Under the pieces are notes generated by a model that worked only from the letters and a program-made list of their open reading frames with translations, did no database searches and was not told the origin of the DNA. This document shows positions 10,400 to 50,710 of a stretch of 64,000 bases of DNA, in pieces; position 1 is the first letter of the stretch; each line of letters begins with the position of its first letter. This DNA is from Paraescarpia echinospica (Eukaryota; Annelida; Polychaeta; Sabellida; Siboglinidae). Location of the stretch: contig CM034534.1 in NCBI GenBank assembly GCA_020002185.1, positions 60,598,448 to 60,662,447 of the forward strand, written 5' to 3'. Both the position numbers and the translations under genes were made by a program.

Positions 10400-12880
10400 G
10401 TGGAATTTTTAATTCTTCGATTTTGGGGGATTTTTTTGGCTTGGTGGATATGGAAATATATAGCAGGATCTAATTTAATATGAATTCAAGCAATATATGT
10501 TTTTATTCCCTTTAACGTACTAATTCCCTTCTCTGGTGTTCTGGGAGTGCTTGGGTTTGATAATTTTTAGGCCACATGGTATCATTGGTAACATTTTACA
10601 TTTAGTCAATTGTCTGTTTGGGTGGTATGTTTAGTTTTCGATTTAGGATACTTTAATGTGTTGTCTATATACATTTTGATCGTACAACTTTACATGCGTG
10701 GGGACTTTACATGTACATGCAATAATGTTGTGTGTTTTGATATCTTTATTTTTTATTCTATTTTATTTTTTGGTTTTGGTTTTTGCTGACGGAGCTAATT
10801 AATTGATTGGATGGTTAACGGATGAGCCTAAATGAAAATTTTTGTTTTAAAATGTATTGTTTTAGGACAGACAATAAAGTATTTTTTATTTTATTTTATT
10901 TGAAATGCGTTAAAATGGTAATTTAACTGAGGATGCAACTTTAACCCCATGGTCGCGACTCAAAATTGGGTCGCCAAGCCATTTTTATTGGATCATTATG
11001 AGTCTCCAGTGACTATCCGAACTTTCATTTTTTGTCTCGCTTCTCGGTACCAGATGGATGCGAGGCAAACAATTTAATAATTGTGTTCTGGTGAAGCCTC
11101 GTGATTTTTTTACAAATTCACTTTTTGATACAAAACTGTTGAAACAACATGGCGCTTGTTCTGATGTAACCACTTACGTGATATTCAAAGTATAAGTTAC
11201 ACAAAATGTAAGGATATCTTTTTCATAATAGCTATTTAAGGATACGAAAAAGAAACGGTTGTTTTGGTTTTTCCCGCAGAACTATTGTTTCCACTTACGA
11301 GTGATTTTTTTTATGAATCTGAAACAACCTGTGATATACATCTGGTATAGGCATCACCTCACGTTTACATGACATAGGTCGTGTGACACACCTGCAACTT
11401 CAGTTTGCTGAAGAAGACCGCGGATGCGATCGAAATATACACATTGCATACCACGTCTCTTGAGAGGTAATTATGTATAATATTAATAACCGAGAAACCG
11501 AGAAAAACAGTTGGTAAGAATCCATTAAAGAAAACTGCTATGTCGACAGTGAATGAGAACAAACTATGGAGGTAAAACTGATTTGTGAATCAGGGGCTCG
11601 ATCATAAGGGGGTTCGATTGAAACTCGCAAAATCCGCGCGTGGACTGTGCCATTGAATCGTATTAACAGCACAAGTATTACTATAAACCAAGGGGAACCC
11701 AATACCGACTAAACATTTCACTGACCCTCACGTGCCCGGGTCAAAGGTCGCGGGTTAAATTAATATCGCCCTCTAAACAGGTGAGTCACATTAGTATCCC
11801 ACGCGGCGCGACGTTGACAAACAGACACCAGTGAAACAGGTGCGTCATCTTCGGTCGTCTTTCAGCGCTCACAGCGTGCAGGCGGCATTCTTTTTCGGCG
11901 GCGCGCACGTAAACAGACGCGCCAGGGTTACGGTAAAGTGAGGGTGCGGAATAGAGACTTTCTCAGCGCGGTGTCTGACGCATCGTCTTAGCAGTGAAAT
12001 ACGGAATCACTTAGCACTACTCTTCGATTGTTGTGCTCCTCACGTTTTACAGTAATTTCATGAAAAGCAGCTGTATAACACAGTATTCACTATGGCATGA
12101 TAATTCGTTTGTGCAAATTGTATATTTTGTTTTGGTAAAATTAGAAGACAAACTATAATATTATTCAGGATTGAATCCGCGCGAAACTGTGTTAAAGGAA
12201 TTGAGTCGGGAAATAACGTGGTTACCGTCTCGTCAAAGTTAGCCAGGCTTGAACTCATGGCCGGTTTGTTTATAAGACAAGTTCACAGACAATTACCGAT
12301 CATGGGGATGTATTTGGGAAAGGCTACGGCGCAATGGACAACGAGGCATGTATTTCGTTGTATTATCGTAACCGGTAAGTTCAACGGATTGGCATTAAAT
12401 GTCGATCGGGCAATTGCCTTTCGCAAGCTACCAGATGTAACGACCAAAACCATTTCTTTAGCCGATTAAAAATGCACATTTGTTATTAAACAGACTGCAT
12501 AAACAGACTGCATACATTACATAAGCTGCTAACACGCCAAACAACTGGACATAAAAGAACCGGATTCGGATGGGCAAACGAGCTGAAGAGGCAGCTTTAA
12601 AACTGGACCCGTTGGATTATATTAAGCGGCTGATTCCCGTAAGCAGCGCATTTTTACAAAGTGAAATTAGCATAAAACTAAGTGGCCTAGCTGGGAGAGG
12701 CGAGTTCCTGAATATTTTTATTTAGAAAACTTTATTCCTTACAAAACCAACTCGACCTTGTCGAGAAGTATTTGGCTAAGCTACGCTGCGAGTAGCAGAC
12801 AACGTTTCAAATACAACTTTTTTGGAACGTTTCAAATTACAAAAAAATCTACACAACCTGTATAAATTAAAAAGTTCGTT
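10400..12880. other. Non-coding sequence, no supported gene
   Basis: T-rich at 10730-10920. A moderately CpG-rich patch occurs at 11620-12000. Frames here are short and show no recognisable domain. Confidence 0.5.
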
Positions 12881-12889
12881 CACCCCAGT

Positions 12890-13010
12890 ATACCGTCTAC
12901 CCCGTTAATCACGTTTACCCCATCTAAACCGTCTATCCCGTCTACTCCTGCGACTCACTCTACCTCGTCTATCCCGCCTATTCGTGTACCCCGTCTACCC
13001 CCTCACACAG
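12890..13010. repeat. Irregular CCCCGTCTA minisatellite
   Basis: About ten degenerate copies of a 9-11 bp TACCCCGTC/TATCCCGTC unit. Confidence 0.7.
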
Positions 13011-13019
13011 TAACTTCAC

Positions 13020-13861
13020 GACCGAGACTTTAGAAGCTCGGTGGTGTCTTCATTGAAGCCTGATGCTCCGGTGTAGGGAGGTCAACTCCGGGGTCACATG
13101 TGTTTCATCGTGTCGCTCGTAATAACGTTGAATGACTCGTCACTAACAGATGGGGTGTCACTCCCCGGAGTCACGCTTTCAATCCGCGGTACAGTACTAA
13201 TTACAGAGATTCCATTCTTGGCCATTTCTTATCGAGAACATGATTAGTTCTTACAAACATAAAAGGGTGAACGAATAAACATGGTTAATGCCATGGTACA
13301 TTTAATTGCACAAAAGCGCACACTCGTACATAGTCAAACACGCTCCTACGACACAAACACGCGCGCGTACGCACACACACGCAATGATCGTACCGAACCA
13401 TGTAAAAAAAGATATATTTAGTTTCCTAAACAATGTTTCTGTGCGTTATCTGCAAAACGACCACACGCACTTCCCGGTTGCGTTCATGCCACATAGCTAT
13501 AAATGTTGCCAGCCTGTACATAGAGAGAGTGACCCCCTGTACCGCTCTATAACACCGCTTCGCCAACCACTCGCTAAGCGGAGATTGGGGGCGGTTATGC
13601 AAGATGCAAACAAACAGCGAGTAGCGCAGCTCACTGCGGCCGTAGAGTATAGCCGGTCTGTCGTACTTCCACACATCACTTCAGTACTAGTTTCCTGTTG
13701 CGCCGGAAAAAATATTTCGCTGGTGATACTGACATCAGCACAGCGCCTGGCCTCTGATGGGAATGTGGCTGGCTGACGGCGGTAAACACGGGCCGACGCA
13801 GCGCGCCAGAAGGCTGGGAGAAATGCTCCATCGGCGGACATTCACACGTTATGGATGTAAT
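13020..13861. promoter_or_regulatory. GC/CpG-richer leader region upstream of receptor exon 1
   Basis: Base composition becomes CpG-rich from about 13310 to the first coding exon. This is consistent with promoter/5' UTR sequence of the receptor gene. In-frame ATGs occur upstream at 13757, 13763 and 13823. No TATA box is convincing. Confidence 0.3.
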
Positions 13862-41462
<27,601 letters not shown>

Positions 41463-41902
41463 CTGCGCCCATTTGGATTTTTCTTCTCAGTGAAATCCGG
41501 CGAATATAGTGTACACAACATAGTGGAAAGTGCTTCTTGTTGTTGTGTTATAAAAGTTGTATCAAACAAAGGATCCTTCCTATTTATAATCGATAATTTC
41601 ATTAGGTAGTGTTCAATCAATCTAAGAACTAGGTCGGACACTGCTTGAAACAAGTGTTATCCCGACAGGTTGAAAGTTACCATGTGCTGGTTACGTTTGT
41701 ATTGTCGTGTATACGTAATTATCGATTGCCAGACATACGAGTATCTTAGTTTAATTAAGACACACATTCCTTCACGAATTGCTGTACATGTTGCTAAGTA
41801 CATGGCAATCAGCGTACTGATATTTCAACGAACTCTCGCTGTATTGCCCCAGGTAGTAGGATCACCCGCTTAAAAATGTCAACTTTAAATGGAAACAATA
41901 AA
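41463..41902 (+). promoter_or_regulatory. 3' UTR and polyadenylation signal of the receptor gene
   Basis: Composition drops to AT-rich directly after the TAA. The first canonical AATAAA on this strand is at 41897-41902, which gives a plausible 3' UTR of about 450 bases. Confidence 0.5.
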
Positions 41903-41909
41903 GACAATT

Positions 41910-43020
41910 GTTAAGACCTAACACACCTTAACGAGGTAATGCAATATAACGATCCTGCAACTACAGTCAACAACATCACACCAGTGGTTTACTCAAAATT
42001 TACTTTAAAATTGGGAGATGCTAGTGAAATCATGCAGTTCCCGACGGCTGACATATTGAGACACCCCCCAACCCAGCCTGCTCTGATGCCTTGACATGTT
42101 TACGTATATGCCTGTTCATATGTGTTTCTCGTATTCCCTTTGATTCAGAAACTGAGTTACACTTGTAATAGCTAATGTAATGCCATTCCGATGAAAGTTG
42201 ACAGACCATTGGATGTCGACATACACATGTCACAATGTATGCACACACGCACGCACGCACGCACGCACACTTACATCACTGCAAGTGGCTTAATCAGCTG
42301 AGCAAATATCATTAAAATAGCACATAAACGGTTAGCCGAAATATATGGATTACTGACTGAGCAACGCAAACGTGAGTAGTATTCTCAGTTCGACGACTGG
42401 CGAACTGCGAAGAATAGGCATTGGTGACGTCAGGCTGTCCACCACAATGGCACTGTCCGGGCAATTTTCATTATGTGTCTTCGATAAGGTTATTCTAGTA
42501 AATTGCTGGAGTAATATTTTTGATCATAGATGCTAATGATTAGTTGTTATTGACTCTCTAAATACATAGACCCAACAAAAGCCGGTTGTTTCCCTTTAAA
42601 ATCGCCATTCACGCCTGTACGATGTTGTTCACCCACAGGTATAAGGGACATCGAATATCAAGAACAGTGTCGTGTTCTTTACGGCATTATTCACTAGCTA
42701 TAAGACAGTTTCACAAGTGCTGTTAAGAATATTATTATTTCTTTTGAAATTACTGAAATTCCGTGGAAGAGAACATGGAGAGCAGAAGACGTGGGTAGAA
42801 TGAAAATCCGAAGAGCCGACGTTACGCTGGAGACATAGGGCCAAGAGTGACCCCGAAAGGACGACTCTGTCGACAGTTGTAGAACATTATAAGTGATTAG
42901 GTTAGGTGGAGAGGTTAGGCCAGGTTAGATTAGGCTGTCGAAAAACTGTTGCCGCCGCGTCGGTCTTATTTCAAATTATTGTAACGGGGGCACATTTCGA
43001 ACTGTTTGGAGGCACGGTCA
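41910..43020. other. Intergenic sequence, nothing recognised
   Basis: A GCAC repeat lies at 42243-42270, a CRE octamer at 42425-42432, and a GGTTAG/AGGTTA-rich patch near 42898-42935. Confidence 0.5.
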
Positions 43021-43021
43021 C

Positions 43022-43300
43022 GTGGGCCCATTAAAAATATCTAGGGGGCATGTGTCCCCGGGACCCCAGATCCGCCTATACATCGGATGCCAACATAGAA
43101 GTCTCCGGTGGTTTGGACATGTTTGCCGTACACCAAACAAAAGCCTCATTAACAAAGTTTTAAAACAATACTTCATAGGACAAAGAAAAAGAGGAAGGCC
43201 GCGGAAGAGATGGAGCGAACAAATCAGACATGACACTGGACTCCCGCTATTAACAGCAGAGCGGTGTGCTCTGGAGAGGACGAATTGAGGGGTGCGACAT
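43022..43300 (+). mobile_element. hAT-like end joined to a LINE C-terminal fragment
   Basis: 43040-43078 (GGGGGCATGTGTCCCCGGGA, then GATCCGCC) resembles the terminal block of a hAT-like element. Directly after, the forward frame reads RSLRWFGHVCRTPN, then RGRPRKRWSEQIR and GLPLLTAERCALER. This is the conserved post-RT tail of LINEs ('LRW.GHV.R...GRPR.RW.EQI'). It stops at 43286-43288. Confidence 0.65.
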
Positions 43301-43304
43301 CCAG

Positions 43305-44005
43305 GTGGATAGCGAGGGGTTAAGTTGGCCTAGGCATTTAAGTCATGTAAGAGAAGTCACGAATTTGGCAAGAAACATAGTTCACACAATTAGTCTGGGT
43401 CAACAGCCCATTCACAGTTACTGATTATACATGGTAAATTAGTGGAGTTCAGTTGCTGTCACGGAAAGAGCAGCTTCTGGTATATAACGCTCCATATTGC
43501 ATTCGTCAATGGCGGGGTTTTTCTGTGTGAAATGTGTAGAGCGTCTCTAGGGAACGATTCGGGTGCCAAGTTGAACCTTAGTCGACGTTATTGTCAAAAC
43601 ATTACACTCCAGCTTATGTGTACTGATACACAATGCACTAGAACATAATCGTGCATGTTGTGATACAAGAATGAAACCCGACACAAATGTTCTACATTTG
43701 GAAGATTGGGGGGTGTTGTTATTAGTTCCAAATAATCCGTCAGGTAGCGTGGTGGAAATGCGTTGGATGCATTGTATTGTCTATTATAGTCGCCGTACAG
43801 GTTTCCCAGTGTAATATCATGGACAAAGTCACACCCAACATTATTACTGAACCTTCTAATCTAGCCAGACGATTCCCAAAATGACAAGGTTCTTTTCATT
43901 TTGTAATTAGCGTGGATCATTAACTTTTTACCGTGCCAATGTACAATAGTGCAATTGGCAGTTGGGTCGTCGAGGCCTCAATTTACAGAAGGAAGTGACC
44001 TTTGT
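43305..44005. other. Intergenic sequence, nothing recognised
   Basis: No supported feature. Confidence 0.5.
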
Positions 44006-44009
44006 GGAT

Positions 44010-44405
44010 AACTTACCCCCTTTCTCTCCCCCTCTTCCTCTCGCTCTCCCCCTCTTCGTCTCTCCTTCTCCCTATCCACCTCCCTCTCTCTCCGTCTCCA
44101 CTTCTCTCTCCTCTCTCCCTCTCTGCCTCGCTCTCTTTATCTTCTACTATCTCTCTCTTTCTCTCTGCCCCTCTCTCTCACTGCCTATCTAACTATCCTG
44201 TTCTCCCTTTCGCTCGTTCACTCACTCTCCCCCCGTCCTCCTTTTCCTCCATCTCTTCCGCCCTCCATCTCTCTTTCTCTCTTTCTGTCTCCCTCCCATC
44301 TACCAATCTCACTCCATCTCGCTCCCTCCCTCCTTCCTCTCCCTCACACCCTCTCTCTCTCATCTCCTCTTTCCCCTCTTCTCTCTCCCCCTCTCTCAAT
44401 CTAAG
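44010..44405. repeat. Polypyrimidine (CTCTCC) tract, ~390 bp
   Basis: Irregular CTCTCC/CTCCCT/TCTCTT units, almost pure pyrimidine on the forward strand. Confidence 0.9.
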
Positions 44406-44640
44406 ATTGAAATTGTGATCTTGTTTCTGTTTTCCGTTTACATAATATCCACATGGTGCAGCTTGTGTTTGAGAGGACAGGTTGGTGTACTATGCTTAAT
44501 GCTGATGTTGAAACAATGTGCAGCTGTTTGTTATCTGCTCTGCACGAAGAATTCTTTTGACATGCGTCACGTTGAGGGAAAAGGGCGAATTTCCAGACTT
44601 GTTACTTCGGCTTCAGCAAGTGCCGATGTCCAACCGTTGC

Positions 44641-45124
44641 CGGTGTCGCGCTTACATTTATCCGGGCGTTAAATAATATCCGGGTGACGTTTCTGCGCGT
44701 GCGCGTATCTAGGGGAAGGTATTTAGCACCAGCTACGACTGTCGCGCTTTCATTTATTCGGACGTTATGTATGCTTATATATATATATATATATATATGT
44801 CTATATATATATATATATATATATACATCAATTATAAAATGTTTGCTTCCCACAGACATAAACAATTTCTGTCGTAAAAAGTTTCGCCTCCACGCACACG
44901 TCACGTGACTTACTATTATACTTGGTCACAAATCTGAAACAACAAATTATAATTATGTACCCTAACTATAACGCACGTATTACGACAACAAACGAAACAT
45001 ATTTAACTACTGGATATTATTTATCACTATGTGATCTACTGGTGCCAAATATTATGCATTACATATGCACATAAACATCACCCGGATAAAACGTAACGCC
45101 CGGATAAATGTAAGCGCGACACCG
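44641..45124. mobile_element. MITE with 30 bp terminal inverted repeats, 484 bp
   Basis: Left 44641-44671 (starts CGGTGTCGCGCTTACATT) and right 45094-45124 are exact inverted copies for about 31 bases. Both continue with ATCCGGGTGA-like text after a short mismatch. An internal third copy of the terminus in the left orientation lies at about 44740-44767 (TGTCGCGCTTTCATTTATTC). There is no coding; the centre is TA-rich. Confidence 0.88.
44777..44825. repeat. TA microsatellite in the MITE
   Basis: Two pure TA runs joined by GTCT. Confidence 0.9.
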
Positions 45125-45129
45125 TCAAT

Positions 45130-47570
45130 GGCTTTACGTTCTCATAGATAAGGTAGTAACCGTGAACCACAAACATCAACATTTTATACATCACATTAAA
45201 ACACAATAAGAATCCGTTTTATGTATCAAAGTAGCATTGACTTGAGGTAATTTACGTTGCATGATGTCAATAAAAAACCGGCAAACTCCGGTTCGGTGTT
45301 CCAGGAAACCAGACATTGCAGCACACCTCTGTTTATGTAATTATAAAATCTTATGACTTACCAATTTTTGGCGTAATACTAATGGGGATGTCAGTGTGGG
45401 TGTTTATCGCAATGAGGTAATCACACATTACTTGTACGAATCATTACAGACGATATTTATTTGATTTTTATTTATATCAACATACAACCATCGTTAAAAC
45501 AGTTAATACATTGCTATTGTTCTTCTAATTGCCATGTAAGCTGCAGTACGCGACCATGAGCCCGCCTCCAATTTCCACTCTCGTTGGCGTTTTGTAGCAG
45601 CAGTGCTTTTTCTAGCCAAGATCTTAGACCATCAGTAATTGTGATTCTCTGTCGATCTCTTCAGCTTTCTGTCCCGTTATCACGAGATGTGGTACTCTTA
45701 CATTACGAAATTCTGTGTTAACGCTAGACCTAAATTCTCTTGGGCAAATTTGGCTAAAAGGAGTCATTTTGTTTTAGCCAAATAAAATATTCTTTAGTCA
45801 AATTTTTAAGGTGCATTTAGTTTATAAATTAACACGAAGCAGTGCATCAAAACTTGTAATTTATGTATCAAAAATCCAGTTTGCCCTGCTGGTTGTGCAT
45901 TTCTGCATGTTCATTTTATTCTAGACCATTTATTCACGAATCAATGTTGTTTTATTTTATTATGCAATGGATTGTTACTCATACCATGTATACCTGTCGG
46001 TCTACTTCAAGGTGACAGACATTTGTGAAATATGTTGTTAGTTTCAGAAAGAAAATAATAAATATTGCTTTAAAATTAACCTTTCGTTAAAAGCTATAAT
46101 GACGGTCGTTTAAAAATAATATGCTTGCTACATGTTCATGATCAAATGGCAAACTCATTATTATTATATTTCATAAGACAGTTGCAATATTTATAAGCGG
46201 TGACAGCTTAGTACATATAAACGAGTGAATCAACATCTTTCGATTTGAGTATGTACTAGTAGAATTGATGTTTTATCTACATATTAATAAACGCATTGTG
46301 AAACGTACATTTCTTATCTTTTTATTGACAAGAGCCACGAAGTCAAACCATGGCAAGCACACATATTAACAACAATTTTTTTTTATCTGTCACTGTATAT
46401 AATAAAGCTCGCTATTTTTAAAATAAACGTTTGTTAAACCCAAAACAAATGATTAATTGCACAAACCAGTAATCATAATAAATATCCTCAGCTACTGTCA
46501 ACATTAACCTTATTTAATCAAATATCGCGTATTTTATTGACTTCGTTTTACAATATTTTTGAAATATGAATTGTGATCTATCTATCTAGCTGATGTTACC
46601 GATAAAGTTTCGCCACCTACCGGATTTTCCGGTGGAACTAACGTATACACGTAAAAACGAGTGGATTTCTTGTACATTTTGATCGATAAAAGACAGTGAT
46701 TTTAATTGTTTGATCACGTGACAAGGGTGTATGTGTAGAATAGGTATAGTATATATATGATGTGAAGTTTGGTTACTGTAGGTGACCGTTTTCGTTGCTT
46801 TTTGGAGGTGCGGGCCTAAACAGCAAAAGTACCGTAACTTGTTTCTGATTTTCTTCCGACGGTACATGCATTTCGACTCCGGCCAGCTTCACTAGGATAT
46901 GTCACATGACAAATTGGTGTTAAATGGTTTAAGGGGTATCCATGTTATCTTTTAACAATAATTTGCCTGTGCATTTAAGGATTTTCGTTAAATTTAATAC
47001 AAACTTACAATCGTTGTGTCTTGTGCAATCGTCATGCTTAGGAAGTTAAGTTGTGCGCCGCCAAATTTGTGATAACGATTCTCATTGGCTAGAACCCCTC
47101 GGCAATTGATCAATAACAGCTCAGTTAACATAAATTGTCTTAAAAGCGTCCTTCACAACTGAACGATCAGGCGAATGCAAGAAATTTAAGAACAATTTTA
47201 AATCAGTGATATTTATTCAAATAAAGATATAAAACCAGCATTTCACATCAGCATTTCATGTTTCGCAAATTTGGCGATCACGTGAATATTTCTTTTCGCC
47301 AAACCTTACACAAAATTATTGCATGGCGAATGACGAAGTCAGAAATTGTACTTTGTTGAAAAAGGAGATCATCGCAGTTAATGTCAGCCCCCTGTTACTT
47401 CCGCCAATCTCAAGTCGGGTAACAATACAGCTAAAAATAACAAAAATAACTTCCACTGGATGATACTTCTCGAATTTAATATAATAAGAATATACACCTT
47501 GAATGGATAGAATGAAATAAAAACGTTTAATTCACGTTAGACCATCTAAATTGTGGCTGTTCAACGTTCG
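45130..47570. other. AT-rich intergenic sequence, nothing recognised
   Basis: No supported exon. A reverse-strand frame at 46586-46867 has no recognised family. Confidence 0.5.
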
Positions 47571-47574
47571 TTCT

Positions 47575-47672
47575 AAAATAATAACAGTTCCAATAATAAT
47601 AACAATAATAATAGTATAATAATAATAACAATAATGTTAACAATACTACTACTACTACTAATTATTATTAAT
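47575..47672. repeat. AAT/ACT trinucleotide repeat
   Basis: ATAATAATAACAATAATA units, then TACTACTACTAC and ATTATTATTA. Confidence 0.85.
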
Positions 47673-47927
47673 TATTGCATACCTGGTTCAATGACGCTGC
47701 AGAATCTGAGTGGGCGGTGGCGGAGTGATGACATCATTGCGACTGTTGCGAAATTGTTCAGCGCGAAATTATATTGTATAGGTCTCATTCCTCGAAACAA
47801 TGAATGTAACGTAAGTAATAAAAGGTTCATAAATGTATGGTTGCTATGTGTTTTACTTCATTAATTTTCGAATAGCGCGGGACTATCATCACGTGATATT
47901 CTTTGTCAGTCGCCAAGCAAGTTTCTA

Positions 47928-49065
47928 AAAGCGAGGTCATGCTAAACAAATATGTTATGTTTTTAGGAAGATATCACTAAGTGGGTAGACGAGGGATCAC
48001 CAATAGATATCATCTACTTAGATTTTCAGAAAGCTGTCAACAAAGTGCCACATCCAAAAAATACTGCTTAAACTAAAGGCCCATGGTATAGGAAATGGTT
48101 TAATTAACTGGATAGAAAAATGGCTAATTGACAGAAGACAACGGGTAGTAGTTGATGGGGAGGCTTCAAACTGGAAATCAGTTTTGAGTGGGGTACCACA
48201 GGGAACAGCACTGGGACCTATATTATTCTTATTATATATCAACGATTTGGACGATGGTATAACAAGCAAGGCGTTGAAATTTGCGGATGATTCAAAATTG
48301 TTTAGAAGGATTAAACGTGATGGAGATAGACAGCATTTACAAGATGATCTTGACAGGTTGATAAAATGGTCTGAAAAATGGCAAATTTTGTTCAATTTTG
48401 GGAAATGTAAATGCCTCCACAGGACATAGGAACGAAAATGTACAATATACAATGAGGCTACTGTACTGAGTACTACTGTAAAAGAAAAGGACTTAGGGTT
48501 AACCATTAGTGCTGATGTGAAGGTTTCAGAGCAGTGCGGTATTGCCGCTTCAAAGGGAAATTAAATCCTAGGATTAATTAGGCGAACTATAACGTATAAG
48601 GAAAAAGAGCTAATAATACCGCTGTACAAAACAATATTAGTTAGGCCTCATTTAGAATATTGTATTCGAGCGTGGAGGCCATATCGCAGGAAGGATATAT
48701 ATATAGTTACGAAATACGCCTAAAAGAATATGGTTTAACAAAACTAGAGACCAGGAGATTGAGATGAGATCAGACAGAAGTGTTTAAAATATTGAATGGT
48801 TATGAAAATATTGATAGAAATATTTTTTCTCAGTGAAGAAAGATAGAAGGACCAGAGGACATGAAGATACATTAGTAAAGGAGCAGTGTATATTAGATAT
48901 AAGAAAGTTCTCATTCTCATAATGGACTGTAAATGAATGGAACAGATTATCTCCTGATTGTGTTGGAGCTAGTAGCGTGAATATATTTAAACATAAAATC
49001 GAAATGTTCACCTGCCATCTAGAGTTAAATTTCTGGATGGCAATCTTGTTAAATCTGGTTAAATC
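47928..49065 (+). mobile_element. CR1-like LINE, 5'-truncated (copy 2)
   Basis: The sequence begins abruptly at AAAGCGAGGTCATGCTAAAC, matching copy 1 from about 25076, and follows it closely to the shared 3' end GGCAATCTTGTTAAATC near 49050. RT motif A (DFQKAVN), motif B (GVPQGTALGP, without the stop found in copy 1) and motif C (KFADDSKLF) are visible. Frameshifts and a deletion near 48700 break the C-terminal region. 5' truncation is typical of LINE insertion. Confidence 0.9.
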
Positions 49066-49069
49066 TGAA

Positions 49070-50335
49070 TAGACTTCTTCGAAGCCTTCTACTCGATCCA
49101 CCGGGTCGCACGTTTGAGATACGTGTGGCATATGGGCTGTTGCGATCTCCTCTTGGTGCGACCAAACAATGCTTAATTAAATTAAAGGTAAACTGGAGTA
49201 CTGCTGAGTATTTTCTCTTCGTCACAGTCTTAGACCACGTCGTACGCTGGGACATTGCCATCATTACACCCGATCTACTAATCGAACCAGCACAACGTAA
49301 ACGTTATCAGGAGTTTCGAATGATGCACAATATGGACCTTATTGATGACACTTCTCTGTTTACCACACCAACTGACGCAGCGGTGAACTTGCTTCACGGC
49401 GATGATGAGGTTTCCAACTGTTGAGAGCTTCAGCTGAGCGCCAACAAAACGGCCGCTGACAAACATAACATACACAACTTGTATGAAGACATTGGGAAGA
49501 ACACAACGAAAAACGTGAAAGATTTAACCTGTATAGTTCATTAGCAACACGTTCAGTATGGGATTTCAAACTAGGAAAACACCACTTTTCAATGCCTACA
49601 ACAGAGTGGAGAATCTATAGAAGTTCGTTCCTGGCGTGACAATAAACTGTCCTTCGACAAACCTTGTGTTGGGAGCATATGACCATAACAAAGAGACAGT
49701 AACACGCAACTTTGAAGACCGGATAGGTAGCTTCTCCACAGCGCGTGCTGGATGTCAAATGTCAACCCAGCAAATCAGGGGCTGATAAAATGCATTAGTA
49801 CCCTTGGCATCCCAACCTATCGAAACGGTAAAAATATAGAGTTTGGGGCTGTGTGTGATACAATCGTCGGACGGGTAATTATGGAGAATTTCGCGGAAGC
49901 GCTCTTTAATGTTGGGTGCGTGCAACTGTTTCCAACCATCACGACCGACGACGTCAGCACGTGGGACGAGTGACTCGGTGAACCTCCGTACATTGTATGT
50001 CGTCATTGAAAGAAAGCCCTGACGGCTTCGATCGTGTTGCATAGTTTACAGATAAACATCGGAACTCGAGCATTCTCGGTTGCCGTAACATCGCATGTAC
50101 AGCACATCGCGGCGTTAACCTCTGCAACCCACGTTAGCGTTGGAACTTCTATGGCTCAGCATGTCCCACGAATAGGGTCAGTTGTCTTTGGGGAGCAGCT
50201 GCGCCTGAGGGTAAACAGCTACACTCTCATAAATAATATTATAATAAGTGTCCCACTTTGGCTGTTGAACTCGCCAGTTTGCTTCATTTTGGTCTATCGC
50301 TTCAGTGGGGAAATCTAGCGCCAAACCACAGTTTC
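49070..50335 (+). other. Coding-like relic of unknown origin
   Basis: Forward frames at 49125-49424, 49752-49973 and 50034-50318 have protein-like composition. One stretch (CLIKLKVNWSTAEYFLFVTV, then RWDIAIITPDLLIE) weakly recalls the second half of retropepsin domains of LTR retrotransposons. The frames are separated by stops, and no other domain was recognised. It could be a decayed LTR element or an unrelated gene relic. Confidence 0.3.
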
Positions 50336-50339
50336 AAGG

Positions 50340-50710
50340 TTAGACAAACTAATGTTCCTCTTGTTTGATCCACATTCACGCAGAAAATGTGTGCATCAAC
50401 ATTAACTAAAATTGAAAATTTGTTACGGCCATGCGCGGAAACACCTAACCAACCCCCTTCTTTGACTGCAGCGCGAAGTTCGTAGCCCCAGATCCTAATC
50501 TACCGCCATCACATCATGATAATCGGTAGATTTACCCCTTTTAGTTATATTATTTGCCACCTCTCAATGATTGTAGCAGGATTGTCTGCGTCGCATCATT
50601 GAAGCGGCTTTCTCCACTGGTGTAGTCCACCACGAGACACGAGTAGAGTTAATTGATGTCCAAAAATGTTGTGTTAATAGTTGAAAAATTACATCCGCCG
50701 CAGGCTTAAT
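50340..50710. other. Diverged interspersed repeat, also near 31930-32200
   Basis: See the segment in receptor intron 1; shared blocks occur in the same order, with no coding. Confidence 0.35.

Noticed and set aside
13306..13841. Long frames on both strands just upstream of receptor exon 1
   Set aside because: CpG-rich leader sequence is open in several frames at once; no domain and no splice link.
46586..46867. Reverse-strand 93-codon frame
   Set aside because: No domain, no splice signals and AT-rich surroundings; likely chance.
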